A program made the translations under genes and the position numbers. Shown here in pieces: positions 1 through 6,817 of a DNA stretch of 12,172 nt. The notes under the pieces are model-generated. The model did not search any database. It was not told where the DNA came from and was given only the letters and a program-made list of their open reading frames with translations. Position 1 is the stretch's first letter, and the number at the start of each line of letters is the position of its first letter. Source of the stretch: WSXY01 sp038325105 (GTDB taxonomy: Bacteria; Actinomycetota; Coriobacteriia; Anaerosomatales; Anaerosomataceae); assembly GCA_038325105.1 (NCBI GenBank), contig JBBQIR010000065.1:1-12172 (forward strand), given 5' to 3'.

Positions 1-62
1 GGATGCATAGCTGCATAGTATAGCGAGTGACGCTTGGAGCGCATCCTTAGCGACCGCCGATG
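1..62. other. Short unassigned sequence downstream of the flippase gene
   Basis: These bases follow the flippase stop codon. No gene or gene fragment can be supported. There is a 5-bp stem-loop (ATGCA, 4-nt loop, TGCAT, 3-16) and a perfect but widely spaced inverted repeat (GGATGC at 1-6, GCATCC at 41-46). Neither is followed by a T tract on the minus strand, so this is not called a terminator. Confidence 0.5.
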
Positions 63-1568
63 CTACTCAGAGCGGAGCATCCTGCGACGCACAGCGGCCC
101 ACACTTCGCCGGCATACTGGATCTCATCGGGTCGCAGACCGCGGAGCGCCCATAGCGCTAGGACGTAAACGACCAGACCCGCGAGGACCTCAACGCCAAG
201 CACCCACACGTTGACCGGAAGCGCGCGAAACACGAACAGGATCACGACGGCCATCGTGCCGGATGCCACTGCAATCCTGGCAAGATCCGCAACTGGCACA
301 CGCCAGGCCAGATACGGCCTGCTTCTCACCCAGGCAAGCAACAAGATGAGCGCGTAGGACAACAGAGTGGTCCAGGCAGCAACCCGGTAGCCGTACTTCG
401 GCACGAGGAAGAGGTTGAGCGTGACTTGTACCGCTGCAGCGATGAGAGTGTTTTGCATCATGATGACCGTCTTCTTATGCAGAGCGAGTCCGTTGCTTGC
501 GATCTGGGACATGCCGTAGAGCAAGACGCCAGCAGCAATAATCGGCAGGATTCCGTACGCCGAGCGATAGAGCGGACCGACAAAGACCTGCATGAAGCTC
601 TTCGCCACAACGATGAGACCGAAGACGAGGGGAACCGTGACCATCGCAAAGTAGCGCGTGAGTTGCGTCTGGACCTGCTGCGCGAGCTTTGGACCCTCCT
701 TCTCGAAGGTCTGTATTAGCACGGGTCCGATTGCAATCAGCATCGGTGCGGTGATAAGGCCCATCAGCTTGTCGCCAAGGTTATACGCGGTTCCGTACAA
801 GCCCAGTTCACTCGCGCTCTGTGTGAGGCCGATAATGTAGCGGTCGGACAAGACAAGCACCCACGATGATATCGCTGCCGGAATCATCGGAATGCCGTAG
901 ACCGCGAACTGCCTCGCTGTGTCTGCGGACACATGAGAAACCGAGATGCTGCCCTCCGCATGAGCGTAGCGCAGTGCCAGTGGCAGCATGAGCGTGTTGC
1001 CGACGACGACACCGGCCAGAATGCCGAGCGAACCCCAGTGCAATGCTGCGACGAAGTAGACCGCAAGCGCAGTGGCAATCAAATTGGACACGACTGAAAG
1101 CATGGCGAACCTCGACGGCTTGTTCGCCGCGCGCAGAAGTTGCTGCATGACCACGATGAACTGACCACTCACGAGACCCGCCAGAGCAATCGGGACCAGG
1201 CGCTGCGCGGTCTCCGGGAATGCTCCGCGAAGGAAGAAGAATATCGCACCCAGAACCGCAGCGCCCACGATCAGTACCGCGAAGGACAGCCAGACGATCG
1301 TCGACACGTAGGCATCGAGTCGTCCTTCCTTCTCCTCCGCCCAATAGAAGCGAACAATCGAGGCGTTTAGCCACGCCGTTGCAAGCGTTGCAGTCAGTGA
1401 CACGGCGGAGTTCACGAGATAGAAGTCGCCGTAGTCAGCCCGCTCGATTAAGCGTGAGAATACCGGCACCGTGACCAACGACGTGAGCGCTGGTACCAGT
1501 CGCATTGGGAAGTACTTGAGCGCGTCGCTGCCGGCACTTCTGAGGATCTTCTTCAGCATGCTCGCCAT
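63..1568 (-). CDS. Wzx-like polysaccharide flippase (MOP superfamily)
   Basis: Predicted integral membrane transporter that would flip lipid-linked oligosaccharide repeat units across the cytoplasmic membrane. The 501-residue protein has about 14 hydrophobic segments (roughly residues 23-40, 52-72, 88-113, 124-145, 155-176, 180-200, 222-240, 262-287, 306-330, 338-358, 370-390, 394-413, 427-448 and 453-475). Length and helix number fit the polysaccharide-synthesis family of MOP exporters. The N-terminus has the family pattern of a short basic helix, then a helix ending PVFSRL and a D-Y-G-D-F-Y turn; SDRYIIG at 241-247 matches a common loop motif. It is the last gene of a minus-strand set with two glycosyltransferases, 54 bp after the preceding stop. 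The start is uncertain: ATG at 1568 has no clear ribosome binding site, and ATG at 1559 (MLKKIL...) lies 7 nt after a TAGAAT hexamer and may be the true start. Substrate specificity cannot be read from sequence. Confidence 0.88.
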   Translation of the reverse strand: MASMLKKILRSAGSDALKYFPMRLVPALTSLVTVPVFSRLIERADYGDFYLVNSAVSLTATLATAWLNASIVRFYWAEEKEGRLDAYVSTIVWLSFAVLIVGAAVLGAIFFFLRGAFPETAQRLVPIALAGLVSGQFIVVMQQLLRAANKPSRFAMLSVVSNLIATALAVYFVAALHWGSLGILAGVVVGNTLMLPLALRYAHAEGSISVSHVSADTARQFAVYGIPMIPAAISSWVLVLSDRYIIGLTQSASELGLYGTAYNLGDKLMGLITAPMLIAIGPVLIQTFEKEGPKLAQQVQTQLTRYFAMVTVPLVFGLIVVAKSFMQVFVGPLYRSAYGILPIIAAGVLLYGMSQIASNGLALHKKTVIMMQNTLIAAAVQVTLNLFLVPKYGYRVAAWTTLLSYALILLLAWVRSRPYLAWRVPVADLARIAVASGTMAVVILFVFRALPVNVWVLGVEVLAGLVVYVLALWALRGLRPDEIQYAGEVWAAVRRRMLRSE

Positions 1569-1572
1569 TCTA
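1567..1572 (-). promoter_or_regulatory. Candidate -10 element (TAGAAT) of a leaderless flippase transcript
   Basis: On the minus strand TAGAAT matches the sigma-70-type -10 consensus at five of six positions. It is followed by 7 nt and then ATG at 1559, the spacing expected for a leaderless mRNA. No convincing -35 hexamer is visible 16-18 nt upstream. If used, translation would start at 1559 and the protein would lose its first three residues. Confidence 0.3.
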
Positions 1573-1622
1573 CGATAGGAACACGCCAGTTCCGGGGGCG
1601 GGTCGACAATGGTGCCGGTTCG

Positions 1623-2807
1623 TCACTGTAAACCACCGTGTGGTCCGTAGAGCCCATCAAGCACCCCGGCCTCTGCTTCAAGATTCCATCGATCCAGTAC
1701 AGCGCGCCGTCCAGCAGCCGCCATCTGAGCGGCTACAGCCTGGTCGGACAGTCTCCTCACCTGCCGCGCGAAGTCGACCGAGTCACCCGCGACGAAAGCC
1801 AGACCGGCGTGTGTTTCGGCAACGATGCGGGCGAGCGGGGCGCAGTCACTTACGAGCACAGGACGACCAAGCGCCATGTACTGGAACAGTTTGTGCGGGA
1901 TTGTCGAGTCTGTATGCGCCGAGCGATGATGCGGAACCAGCGCGATGTTCGCCGAAGCGATGAAATCCATTGCCTCTGCTTTGGGTAGGCGACCGGTGAA
2001 GCAGACCGCGTCCGCGATGCCCAGATCGGCCGCCTGCCGTTTCAATCCGGCGAGCGCGTTGCCGTCCCCAACGATCGTCAAGGTCGCCGATGGATCGCTC
2101 GCCCTGATCTCGGGCATTGCGGCAATCACCGTATCGAGACCTCGATGCTGCGCAATCCCGCCGACATAGACAAGGTGGACGCCGCTTTCAAGGTCGAGTG
2201 GCAGTGGTTGTTCAGGAACGAGTGACCTTGACTCGGTATTGCCGAACACGACAACATGCTCGGGATTCGCCCCCAAGGAGATAACGCGGTCCCTGGCCTC
2301 GTCGACAACGACGACGATTCGGTCGGCACTGCGTACTGCGCGGCGCTCCAGACGCGCCGCCCGCGCCGGCGAGAAGGTGACCCGCGCAAGCAGGCCACGC
2401 TTCCACTGTGCGATTGCGGCCGGGAAGTTCTCGTGGAAATCGAGCACCAGCGGCACGCCGCTCTTCCGGGCCGCCCTGAGAGCAGACGGAGCGTAGGGCA
2501 GGTCATGCAAATGCAGTGCTTCGACTTTGTGATCCGTGACCAGAGCCTGCATGGCGTGCTGCCACGACGGCGATCCCATCGTGAGCATGTAGGTCAATGA
2601 ATCAATGCGACGGCGAACGACGCTCCGTGGATGAACTCGATGTCGTACGACCTTGATGGGGCCGACCTGCTCCACCGCAGGCTTCACGCCGTCACCGCGA
2701 CACAGCAGTACAACCTCGTGACCCGCGTCGGTCAGCACCTGAGCCTCCTTCTCAACCCTGATATCGGGCGGAAAAGGCATATTGGGAAGCATCATGCCTA
2801 CGCGCAT
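1623..2807 (-). CDS. GT4-type (GT-B fold) glycosyltransferase
   Basis: Predicted cytoplasmic retaining glycosyltransferase that adds a sugar from a nucleotide donor to the growing repeat unit. The 394-residue protein starts MRVGMMLPNMPFPPDIRVEK, a typical GT-B N-terminal strand with a glycine-rich acceptor loop. HDLP (101-104) and DFHENFP (123-129) are typical N-domain motifs of this family. The donor-binding domain has YVGGIAQHRG (214-223), a VGDG turn (246-249) and the sugar-nucleotide motif IPHKLFQYMALGRPVL (303-318). In that motif Gln309 sits where the last Glu of the classic E-x7-E motif often lies, a variant seen in other KLFQYM-type enzymes. The frame stays open to 2993, but ATG at 2807 is chosen because AGGAGA lies just upstream and family homology begins there. 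It lies between another GT4 and a flippase gene. Donor and acceptor cannot be identified from sequence. Confidence 0.88.
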   Translation of the reverse strand: MRVGMMLPNMPFPPDIRVEKEAQVLTDAGHEVVLLCRGDGVKPAVEQVGPIKVVRHRVHPRSVVRRRIDSLTYMLTMGSPSWQHAMQALVTDHKVEALHLHDLPYAPSALRAARKSGVPLVLDFHENFPAAIAQWKRGLLARVTFSPARAARLERRAVRSADRIVVVVDEARDRVISLGANPEHVVVFGNTESRSLVPEQPLPLDLESGVHLVYVGGIAQHRGLDTVIAAMPEIRASDPSATLTIVGDGNALAGLKRQAADLGIADAVCFTGRLPKAEAMDFIASANIALVPHHRSAHTDSTIPHKLFQYMALGRPVLVSDCAPLARIVAETHAGLAFVAGDSVDFARQVRRLSDQAVAAQMAAAGRRAVLDRWNLEAEAGVLDGLYGPHGGLQ

Positions 2808-2811
2808 TGGG

Positions 2812-2817
2812 TCTCCT
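2812..2817 (-). promoter_or_regulatory. Ribosome binding site fixing the 2807 start
   Basis: AGGAGA on the minus strand, 4 nt before ATG at 2807. It supports this start over the upstream ATG at 2993, which would add 62 low-complexity residues overlapping the preceding gene. Confidence 0.75.
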
Positions 2818-2848
2818 GTACGAGTCGTATGGGCGCCAGGCCCCGCAC

Positions 2849-2854
2849 ATTGTA
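2849..2854 (-). promoter_or_regulatory. Candidate -10 element (TACAAT) upstream of the 1623-2807 glycosyltransferase
   Basis: TACAAT on the minus strand matches the -10 consensus at five of six positions. It lies in the 85-bp gap between the two glycosyltransferase genes, about 41 nt before the start codon, which leaves room for a short leader carrying the AGGAGA site. The best -35-like sequence, TTGCCT (2869-2874), is only 14 nt away, so the promoter is tentative. It would give the downstream two genes their own transcription. Confidence 0.35.
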
Positions 2855-2892
2855 TCCCACAGCGCGGGAGGCAAGGGGTCACCGACACTGAC

Positions 2893-4092
2893 CTATGAGT
2901 ATAGCGCCTCGAACTCCTCAACCCGGACACTCCAGTCGAACCCGAGTGCCCACTGTCTGATCGCATCGCGGTCCCATGGGGTTTCCATCGCACGCCGGAT
3001 GCCGTCGGCCAATGCTACGGCGTCGGACGTGGCAACATGGATGCCGGCGAATTGGGGAACGACCTCGGGCAGGACGTCGGGAGTGCCCACCACCGGACAG
3101 CCGCCGAGCATGGCTTCGGTCGCCACCAGCCCGAAACTCTCCATCAGACTCGGCAGGACGAACACATCAGCCGCGCTGTAATAGACGGCCAGTTCGTCTT
3201 GCGCCTTTCGCCCTTCGAGCCTGACGAAGTCGGCGATTCTGCGGCGATCAAGAACTGCTTCCACGACAGGTCGCTCAGAGCCCTCGCCGACGATCACACC
3301 CTGAACCGGCAGACCCTGCTCGACGAGGATGCCGATCGCCTCGGCAAACACCCCCGGCGCCTTGCGTGGAATGAGGTTCCCCACGAAGAGCGCGACCCGG
3401 GCATCGGGCGGCAAGCCGAGTTCCGCGCGAGCCTGGACCCTGTCGACCGGGGCGTAGAGAGCTGCGTCAACGGGATTAAGCACGACATGCGTCCGAATGC
3501 GCCCGATTATCGAAGGGAAGAGTTCGCCGTAGCGCGATTCCAGGTAGCGGCTCACAAATACGAGTTCGTCGAGAAGCTGGAGATTGCGAGACACGAGCGC
3601 CTTGTGTGCGTCGTAGAGACCCGGGCCGGCATGCTCGAAGTAGTGCGTAGAGTGTGTCGTAGCAATGAGGCGGGCACGTCCGCGATTGGCGAACAACGCA
3701 ACGGCCAGTCTGCCTTCGATTCCGTGCACGTGAATGACCTCGGGGCGAAAGTCGCGAACTACCTGGTCGAATGCAGAGACGGCACCGGCTACCCAACGCC
3801 AGCTCCACCGCTTGCCCAGGTGCCGCTTTGCCCGGAAGGTGGCGAGTAGCACCGATGGGCGCAAGAGCGCAGCGGTACGCCTCACGCCGGTAAACGCGAG
3901 CGTCGGGTACACAGAAACGCCCCCTACGGAGTCAGGAAAGCTGCTTCCGTAGAGCCGGTTGTCCGCGAGAATGGCTACCTCATGACCGCGACCCGCAAGG
4001 TGCGTGGCAAGTCCCCACACATGCGTTGCGATGCCGCCGGTGCCAACGCCGCCTATCTCACAGGGCACGGGAGAGACTTCGAGGATTCGCAT
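2893..4092 (-). CDS. GT4-type (GT-B fold) glycosyltransferase
   Basis: Predicted cytoplasmic retaining glycosyltransferase of the repeat-unit assembly pathway. The 399-residue protein begins MRILEVSPVP followed by the glycine-rich loop GGVGTGGIATHV (14-25), typical of glycogen-synthase-like GT4 enzymes. HVHGIEG lies at 121-127 and THSTHYFEH at 146-154. The donor domain shows VGNLIPRKAPGVF (237-249, with the usual Arg-Lys pair), VGEGSER (268-274) and a full E-x7-E motif, Glu318 and Glu326, in LMESFGLVATEAMLGGCPVV. The frame is open to 4137, but ATG at 4092 is chosen because homology starts there; it has no Shine-Dalgarno and instead a -10-like TATGGT 6 nt upstream. It is the first gene of the minus-strand set, divergent from ugd. 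The sugar transferred is unknown. Confidence 0.88.
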   Translation of the reverse strand: MRILEVSPVPCEIGGVGTGGIATHVWGLATHLAGRGHEVAILADNRLYGSSFPDSVGGVSVYPTLAFTGVRRTAALLRPSVLLATFRAKRHLGKRWSWRWVAGAVSAFDQVVRDFRPEVIHVHGIEGRLAVALFANRGRARLIATTHSTHYFEHAGPGLYDAHKALVSRNLQLLDELVFVSRYLESRYGELFPSIIGRIRTHVVLNPVDAALYAPVDRVQARAELGLPPDARVALFVGNLIPRKAPGVFAEAIGILVEQGLPVQGVIVGEGSERPVVEAVLDRRRIADFVRLEGRKAQDELAVYYSAADVFVLPSLMESFGLVATEAMLGGCPVVGTPDVLPEVVPQFAGIHVATSDAVALADGIRRAMETPWDRDAIRQWALGFDWSVRVEEFEALYS

Positions 4093-4098
4093 GGAGCG

Positions 4099-4128
4099 AC
4101 CATAGCAGCAGCCAGTCCTGGTACGCAA
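4099..4128 (-). promoter_or_regulatory. Candidate promoter giving a leaderless transcript of the 2893-4092 glycosyltransferase
   Basis: On the minus strand TTGCGT (4123-4128), an 18-nt spacer and TATGGT (4099-4104) are followed by 6 nt and then ATG at 4092. The +1 would fall on or next to the A of the start codon. The absence of a Shine-Dalgarno sequence before this ATG fits a leaderless mRNA. The -10 hexamer matches consensus at four of six positions and the -35 at three of six. Confidence 0.4.
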
Positions 4129-4189
4129 TTGGGCCATGCCAGGAGCGGCGATTGGGTCACACCAAGGGTAGGGCCTGACGCCACCGCGA

Positions 4190-4225
4190 GCCCCGGGTCA
4201 CGGGTCTCGTATGGTACCCTGGGGC
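4190..4225. repeat. Imperfect inverted repeat in the divergent intergenic region
   Basis: GCCCCGGGT (4190-4198) and ACCCTGGGGC (4216-4225) are complementary over nine pairs with one bulged base, separated by 17 nt. The intervening 17 nt contain the -10-like TATGGT of the candidate ugd promoter. It could be an operator or a hairpin at the start of the ugd transcript. It may also be chance pairing in GC-rich DNA. Confidence 0.4.
4210..4215 (+). promoter_or_regulatory. Candidate -10 element (TATGGT) for ugd
   Basis: TATGGT on the plus strand lies 52 nt before the ugd start codon, which would leave a leader of about 45 nt carrying the GGAGG site. The same hexamer is the candidate -10 for the divergent glycosyltransferase. 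No good -35 is seen at the standard spacing; CTGACG (4175-4180) is too far upstream at 29 nt. Confidence 0.3.
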
Positions 4226-4254
4226 GCGACGCTCCAATGCTATCCCCTACTCGT

Positions 4255-4259
4255 GGAGG
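4255..4259 (+). promoter_or_regulatory. Ribosome binding site of ugd
   Basis: GGAGG, 8 nt before ATG at 4268. It selects this start over the in-frame ATG at 4211, which would add 19 residues ahead of the Rossmann fold. Confidence 0.85.
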
Positions 4260-4267
4260 TACCGGTC

Positions 4268-5584
4268 ATGCCCCTTAGTGTCACCGTCGTCGGCACGGGC
4301 TATGTGGGCCTTGTCACCGGTGTTTGCCTCGCACACTCGGGCCACAAGGTCACCTGCGTGGACATCGACCGCGCCAAGGTCGATATGCTCGCTTCCGGCA
4401 CAAGCACCATCTACGAGCCCGGCATCGAAGAACTTCTGGCCGAGGGCATCAAAGCCGGTACGCTTGTCTTCGCAACACCGGAAAACGGGTGGCGCGACCT
4501 CATCGGTGATATCACCGTGGTGGCTGTCGGTACGCCGATGTCCCCGAATGGCGCCGCCGACCTTTCGGCAGTCCGTGCTGTAGTGGAGGCGCTCGCCGCT
4601 GACGCCGACCGTCCGTTCACCCTGGTCATGAAGTCGACCGTGCCCATGGGCACAGGCGCTTCGCTCCGGCAGCGCTACCTGCAAGACGCCGACGTCCGCA
4701 TCGGTTACGTGTCGAACCCCGAATTCCTCCGCGAGGGCAAGGCCCTCGAAGACTGGTTCCAGACCGATCGTATCGTCCTCGGCGCAGAGGACGAGTCAGA
4801 CCTCGCGCTCATGCGCGCTCTTTACGCCGACATCGAAGCCCCCATCGTCGAGACCGACGTCGCAAGCGCAGAGACCATCAAGTACGCGAGCAACGCGTTC
4901 CTCTCGACGAAGATCTCGTTCATCAACGAGATTGCCAACCTCTGCGACTACATCGGCGCCGATATCGATTCGGTATCCCGCGGCATCGGCCTCGACCGCC
5001 GTATCGGCAAGGAGTTCCTCAACGCCGGCATCGGCTACGGCGGCTCGTGCTTCCCGAAAGACACCCGGGCGCTCGACTTCATCGCAACCCTCAACGGGTA
5101 CCAGTTCACGCTGCTCAAGTCCGTCATCGAAGTGAACACCCGCCAGCGTCTTCTGCCGGTTCTCCACATCCTCAGGGCACTCCCCGACCTCTATGAGCAC
5201 TCGATTGCGATCCTCGGCCTGGCTTTCAAGCCGGACACCGACGACGTGCGCGAATCCCCGGCGCTCGATATCGTCCCGCTCCTTACCGAGCAGGGCGCCC
5301 GCATCCGCATTTACGACCCGATCGCCGCGGAGATCGACGTCCCCGGTGCTGCCCGAGTGGACGACGTGTGGACGGCGCTTAAGGGCGCCTCGGCTGCGAT
5401 CGTGGTTACCGAATGGGCGGAGTTCGCCACACTCGACTGGGCGCGCGTTCGCGAGACGATGACCGGCCCCGGCATCATCTTCGACGGCCGCAACTGTCTC
5501 GATGCGAAAGCGGTCAACGCGGCCGGACTGACGTACATGGCCGTCGGACGCGAGGGCCAGCACCGCGTCGGCGAGATCGCCTGA
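4268..5584 (+). CDS. ugd: UDP-glucose 6-dehydrogenase
   Basis: Cytoplasmic enzyme that oxidises UDP-glucose to UDP-glucuronate with two NAD+, supplying an acidic sugar donor. The 438-residue protein has the family's usual length and full architecture. It opens with an N-terminal Rossmann domain (GTGYVGLV, 9-16; acidic VDID at 31-34 for the NAD ribose). It also has GTPMSPNGAADLS (88-100), STVPMGT (123-129), SNPEFLREG (149-157, with the conserved Glu) and KYASNAFLSTKISFINE (205-221). The catalytic thiol motif is GYGGSCFPKD (256-265, Cys261, Lys264, Asp265). The C-terminal UDP-binding domain has GLAFKPDTDDVRESP (317-331) and closes with FDGRN (405-409). Catalytic residues are intact. It lies 11 bp upstream of a glycosyltransferase, almost certainly co-transcribed, and diverges from the minus-strand set. 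GSCFPKD, rather than the GGHCIPIDP of the wbpA-like gene here, favours the UDP-glucose (or TuaD-like) type over a UDP-HexNAc dehydrogenase. Confidence 0.95.
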   Translation: MPLSVTVVGTGYVGLVTGVCLAHSGHKVTCVDIDRAKVDMLASGTSTIYEPGIEELLAEGIKAGTLVFATPENGWRDLIGDITVVAVGTPMSPNGAADLSAVRAVVEALAADADRPFTLVMKSTVPMGTGASLRQRYLQDADVRIGYVSNPEFLREGKALEDWFQTDRIVLGAEDESDLALMRALYADIEAPIVETDVASAETIKYASNAFLSTKISFINEIANLCDYIGADIDSVSRGIGLDRRIGKEFLNAGIGYGGSCFPKDTRALDFIATLNGYQFTLLKSVIEVNTRQRLLPVLHILRALPDLYEHSIAILGLAFKPDTDDVRESPALDIVPLLTEQGARIRIYDPIAAEIDVPGAARVDDVWTALKGASAAIVVTEWAEFATLDWARVRETMTGPGIIFDGRNCLDAKAVNAAGLTYMAVGREGQHRVGEIA

Positions 5585-5585
5585 C

Positions 5586-5590
5586 GGAGG
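5586..5590 (+). promoter_or_regulatory. Ribosome binding site fixing a GTG start
   Basis: GGAGG in the 11-bp gap after the ugd stop, 5 nt before GTG at 5596. It decides the start of the downstream glycosyltransferase, whose frame is open far into ugd but whose homology begins at this GTG. Confidence 0.85.
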
Positions 5591-5595
5591 CACCC

Positions 5596-6816
5596 GTGCG
5601 AATCCTGTACGTCCACCAGTTCTTCGCCACACGTGAGTCGTCGCTCGGCCTCATCCGGTCGTACGAGTTCTCGCGACGTTGGGTCGCCGAAGGACACCAG
5701 GTCACGATCATCACGAGTTCCTCGCGCCTTCCCGAGGAGTACGGTCGCACGCTGTTCGCCGAGGGTGAAATCGATGGTATCCGCGTGCGCTCCGTTCGCG
5801 TCCGCTACTCCAACCACATGGGGTACGGACGCCGGATGTGGTCGTTCGTGCTGTTCACCTTCGGGGCAGCATGGCTCGCTGCCACCGCTGGCAAGCATGA
5901 TGTCGTCTTCGCCACCTCGACGCCACTGACCGTCGGAATTCCCGGCTGGTTTGCGGCTGCGGTGCGCCGCACGCCCTTCGTTTTCGAGGTGCGCGACCTC
6001 TGGCCCGAGGCCGCTATCCAGATGGGTGCGCTCAAGCGAACGGGCACTATCGCCCGCATCGCGAAGGCAGTCGAACGCTTCTTGTATCACCGCTCCGCGG
6101 CTATCGTCGGGCTCTCGCCCGGAATGGTCGCTGGCGTCATCGCGGAGGGCATAGCCCCCGAACGGGTCCACATGATTCCCAACTGCTCGGACCTGGACCT
6201 TTTCCACCCGGGGGACAAAGACCGCGCATTTCTCAACGAGCACGGCGTGTCCAGGGATTCCTTCGTTGTGGGCTACGCGGGCGCGATAGGCCCCTCGAAC
6301 GCGGTGGAGGATCAGGTCCCCCAGGCCGCTCGCGAACTTCTGCGGCGCGGACGCAAGGATATCGTGTTCGTCATCGCCGGCGACGGAAAGTCACTGCCTG
6401 TCCTTGAGGCCGCGACATCTGACCTCTCGAACGTGCGCCTCATCGGCTCACTGCCGAAGAAGGACGTCCCGGTGCTGACCCGCTCCGCAGATGTGCTGAT
6501 GACGCTCTTCGCCGACGTGCCCATACTTGCCACGAACTCGCCCAACAAGTTCTTCGACGGCCTCGCCTCGGGACGACCGATGATCGTGAACTCCGACGGC
6601 TGGACCAAGGACCTCGTGGAAGACAACGAGTGCGGCATCTACATTCCGGCCGGCGACGGCATTGCCCTCGCGGAAGCATGCGTGCATCTCGCATCGAATC
6701 CGGAGATTCGGGACCGGATGGGACTCAACGCGCGCAGACTCGCCGAGGAGCAGTTCGATCGCGGCATACAGGCCAAACGTCTGCTCGACGTTCTGCAGCT
6801 GACAATCGACCGGTAG
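5596..6816 (+). CDS. WbuB/WcaI-like GT4 glycosyltransferase
   Basis: Predicted cytoplasmic GT-B glycosyltransferase. The 406-residue protein starts with GTG (MRILYVHQFF), set by a GGAGG site. It has the signatures of the WbuB-like branch: HQFF and a following S-LGLIRSYEFSRRW helix (16-29), ATSTPLTVG (106-114), FEVRDLWPEAAIQMGAL (130-146), a SPGMV turn (174-178) and PNCSDLDLFHP (195-205). The donor domain has GYAGAIG (226-232), AGDG (261-264) and NSPNKFFDGLASGRPMIVN (314-332), where Asp321 stands in for the second Glu of E-x7-E. WbuB of E. coli O26 transfers N-acetyl-L-fucosamine, but donor specificity varies in the family and is not assigned here. It probably forms an operon with ugd (11-bp gap). 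Its stop codon lies one base from the stop of the convergent LCP gene. Confidence 0.9.
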   Translation: MRILYVHQFFATRESSLGLIRSYEFSRRWVAEGHQVTIITSSSRLPEEYGRTLFAEGEIDGIRVRSVRVRYSNHMGYGRRMWSFVLFTFGAAWLAATAGKHDVVFATSTPLTVGIPGWFAAAVRRTPFVFEVRDLWPEAAIQMGALKRTGTIARIAKAVERFLYHRSAAIVGLSPGMVAGVIAEGIAPERVHMIPNCSDLDLFHPGDKDRAFLNEHGVSRDSFVVGYAGAIGPSNAVEDQVPQAARELLRRGRKDIVFVIAGDGKSLPVLEAATSDLSNVRLIGSLPKKDVPVLTRSADVLMTLFADVPILATNSPNKFFDGLASGRPMIVNSDGWTKDLVEDNECGIYIPAGDGIALAEACVHLASNPEIRDRMGLNARRLAEEQFDRGIQAKRLLDVLQLTIDR

Positions 6817-6817
6817 G

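Noticed and set aside
1..46. Inverted repeat GGATGC/GCATCC as a terminator after the flippase
   Set aside because: The arms are 6 bp and 34 nt apart with no T run, so it is probably chance.
2808..2993. 62-residue N-terminal extension of the 1623-2807 glycosyltransferase
   Set aside because: It overlaps the preceding gene, has atypical composition, and the AGGAGA site and homology both point to ATG at 2807.
3037..3849. 270-codon open frame on the plus strand
   Set aside because: It is antisense to a GT4 gene with a full E-x7-E motif and has no ribosome binding site or recognisable domain.
4154..4201. GGGTCAC present twice in the divergent intergenic region and once at 2876-2882 as a possible shared operator
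   Set aside because: The same heptamer also occurs inside coding sequence on both strands (for example 9531-9537), so its intergenic copies are not distinctive.
5311..6243. 310-codon open frame on the minus strand across the ugd/glycosyltransferase junction
   Set aside because: It is antisense to two well-supported genes and shows no family signature.
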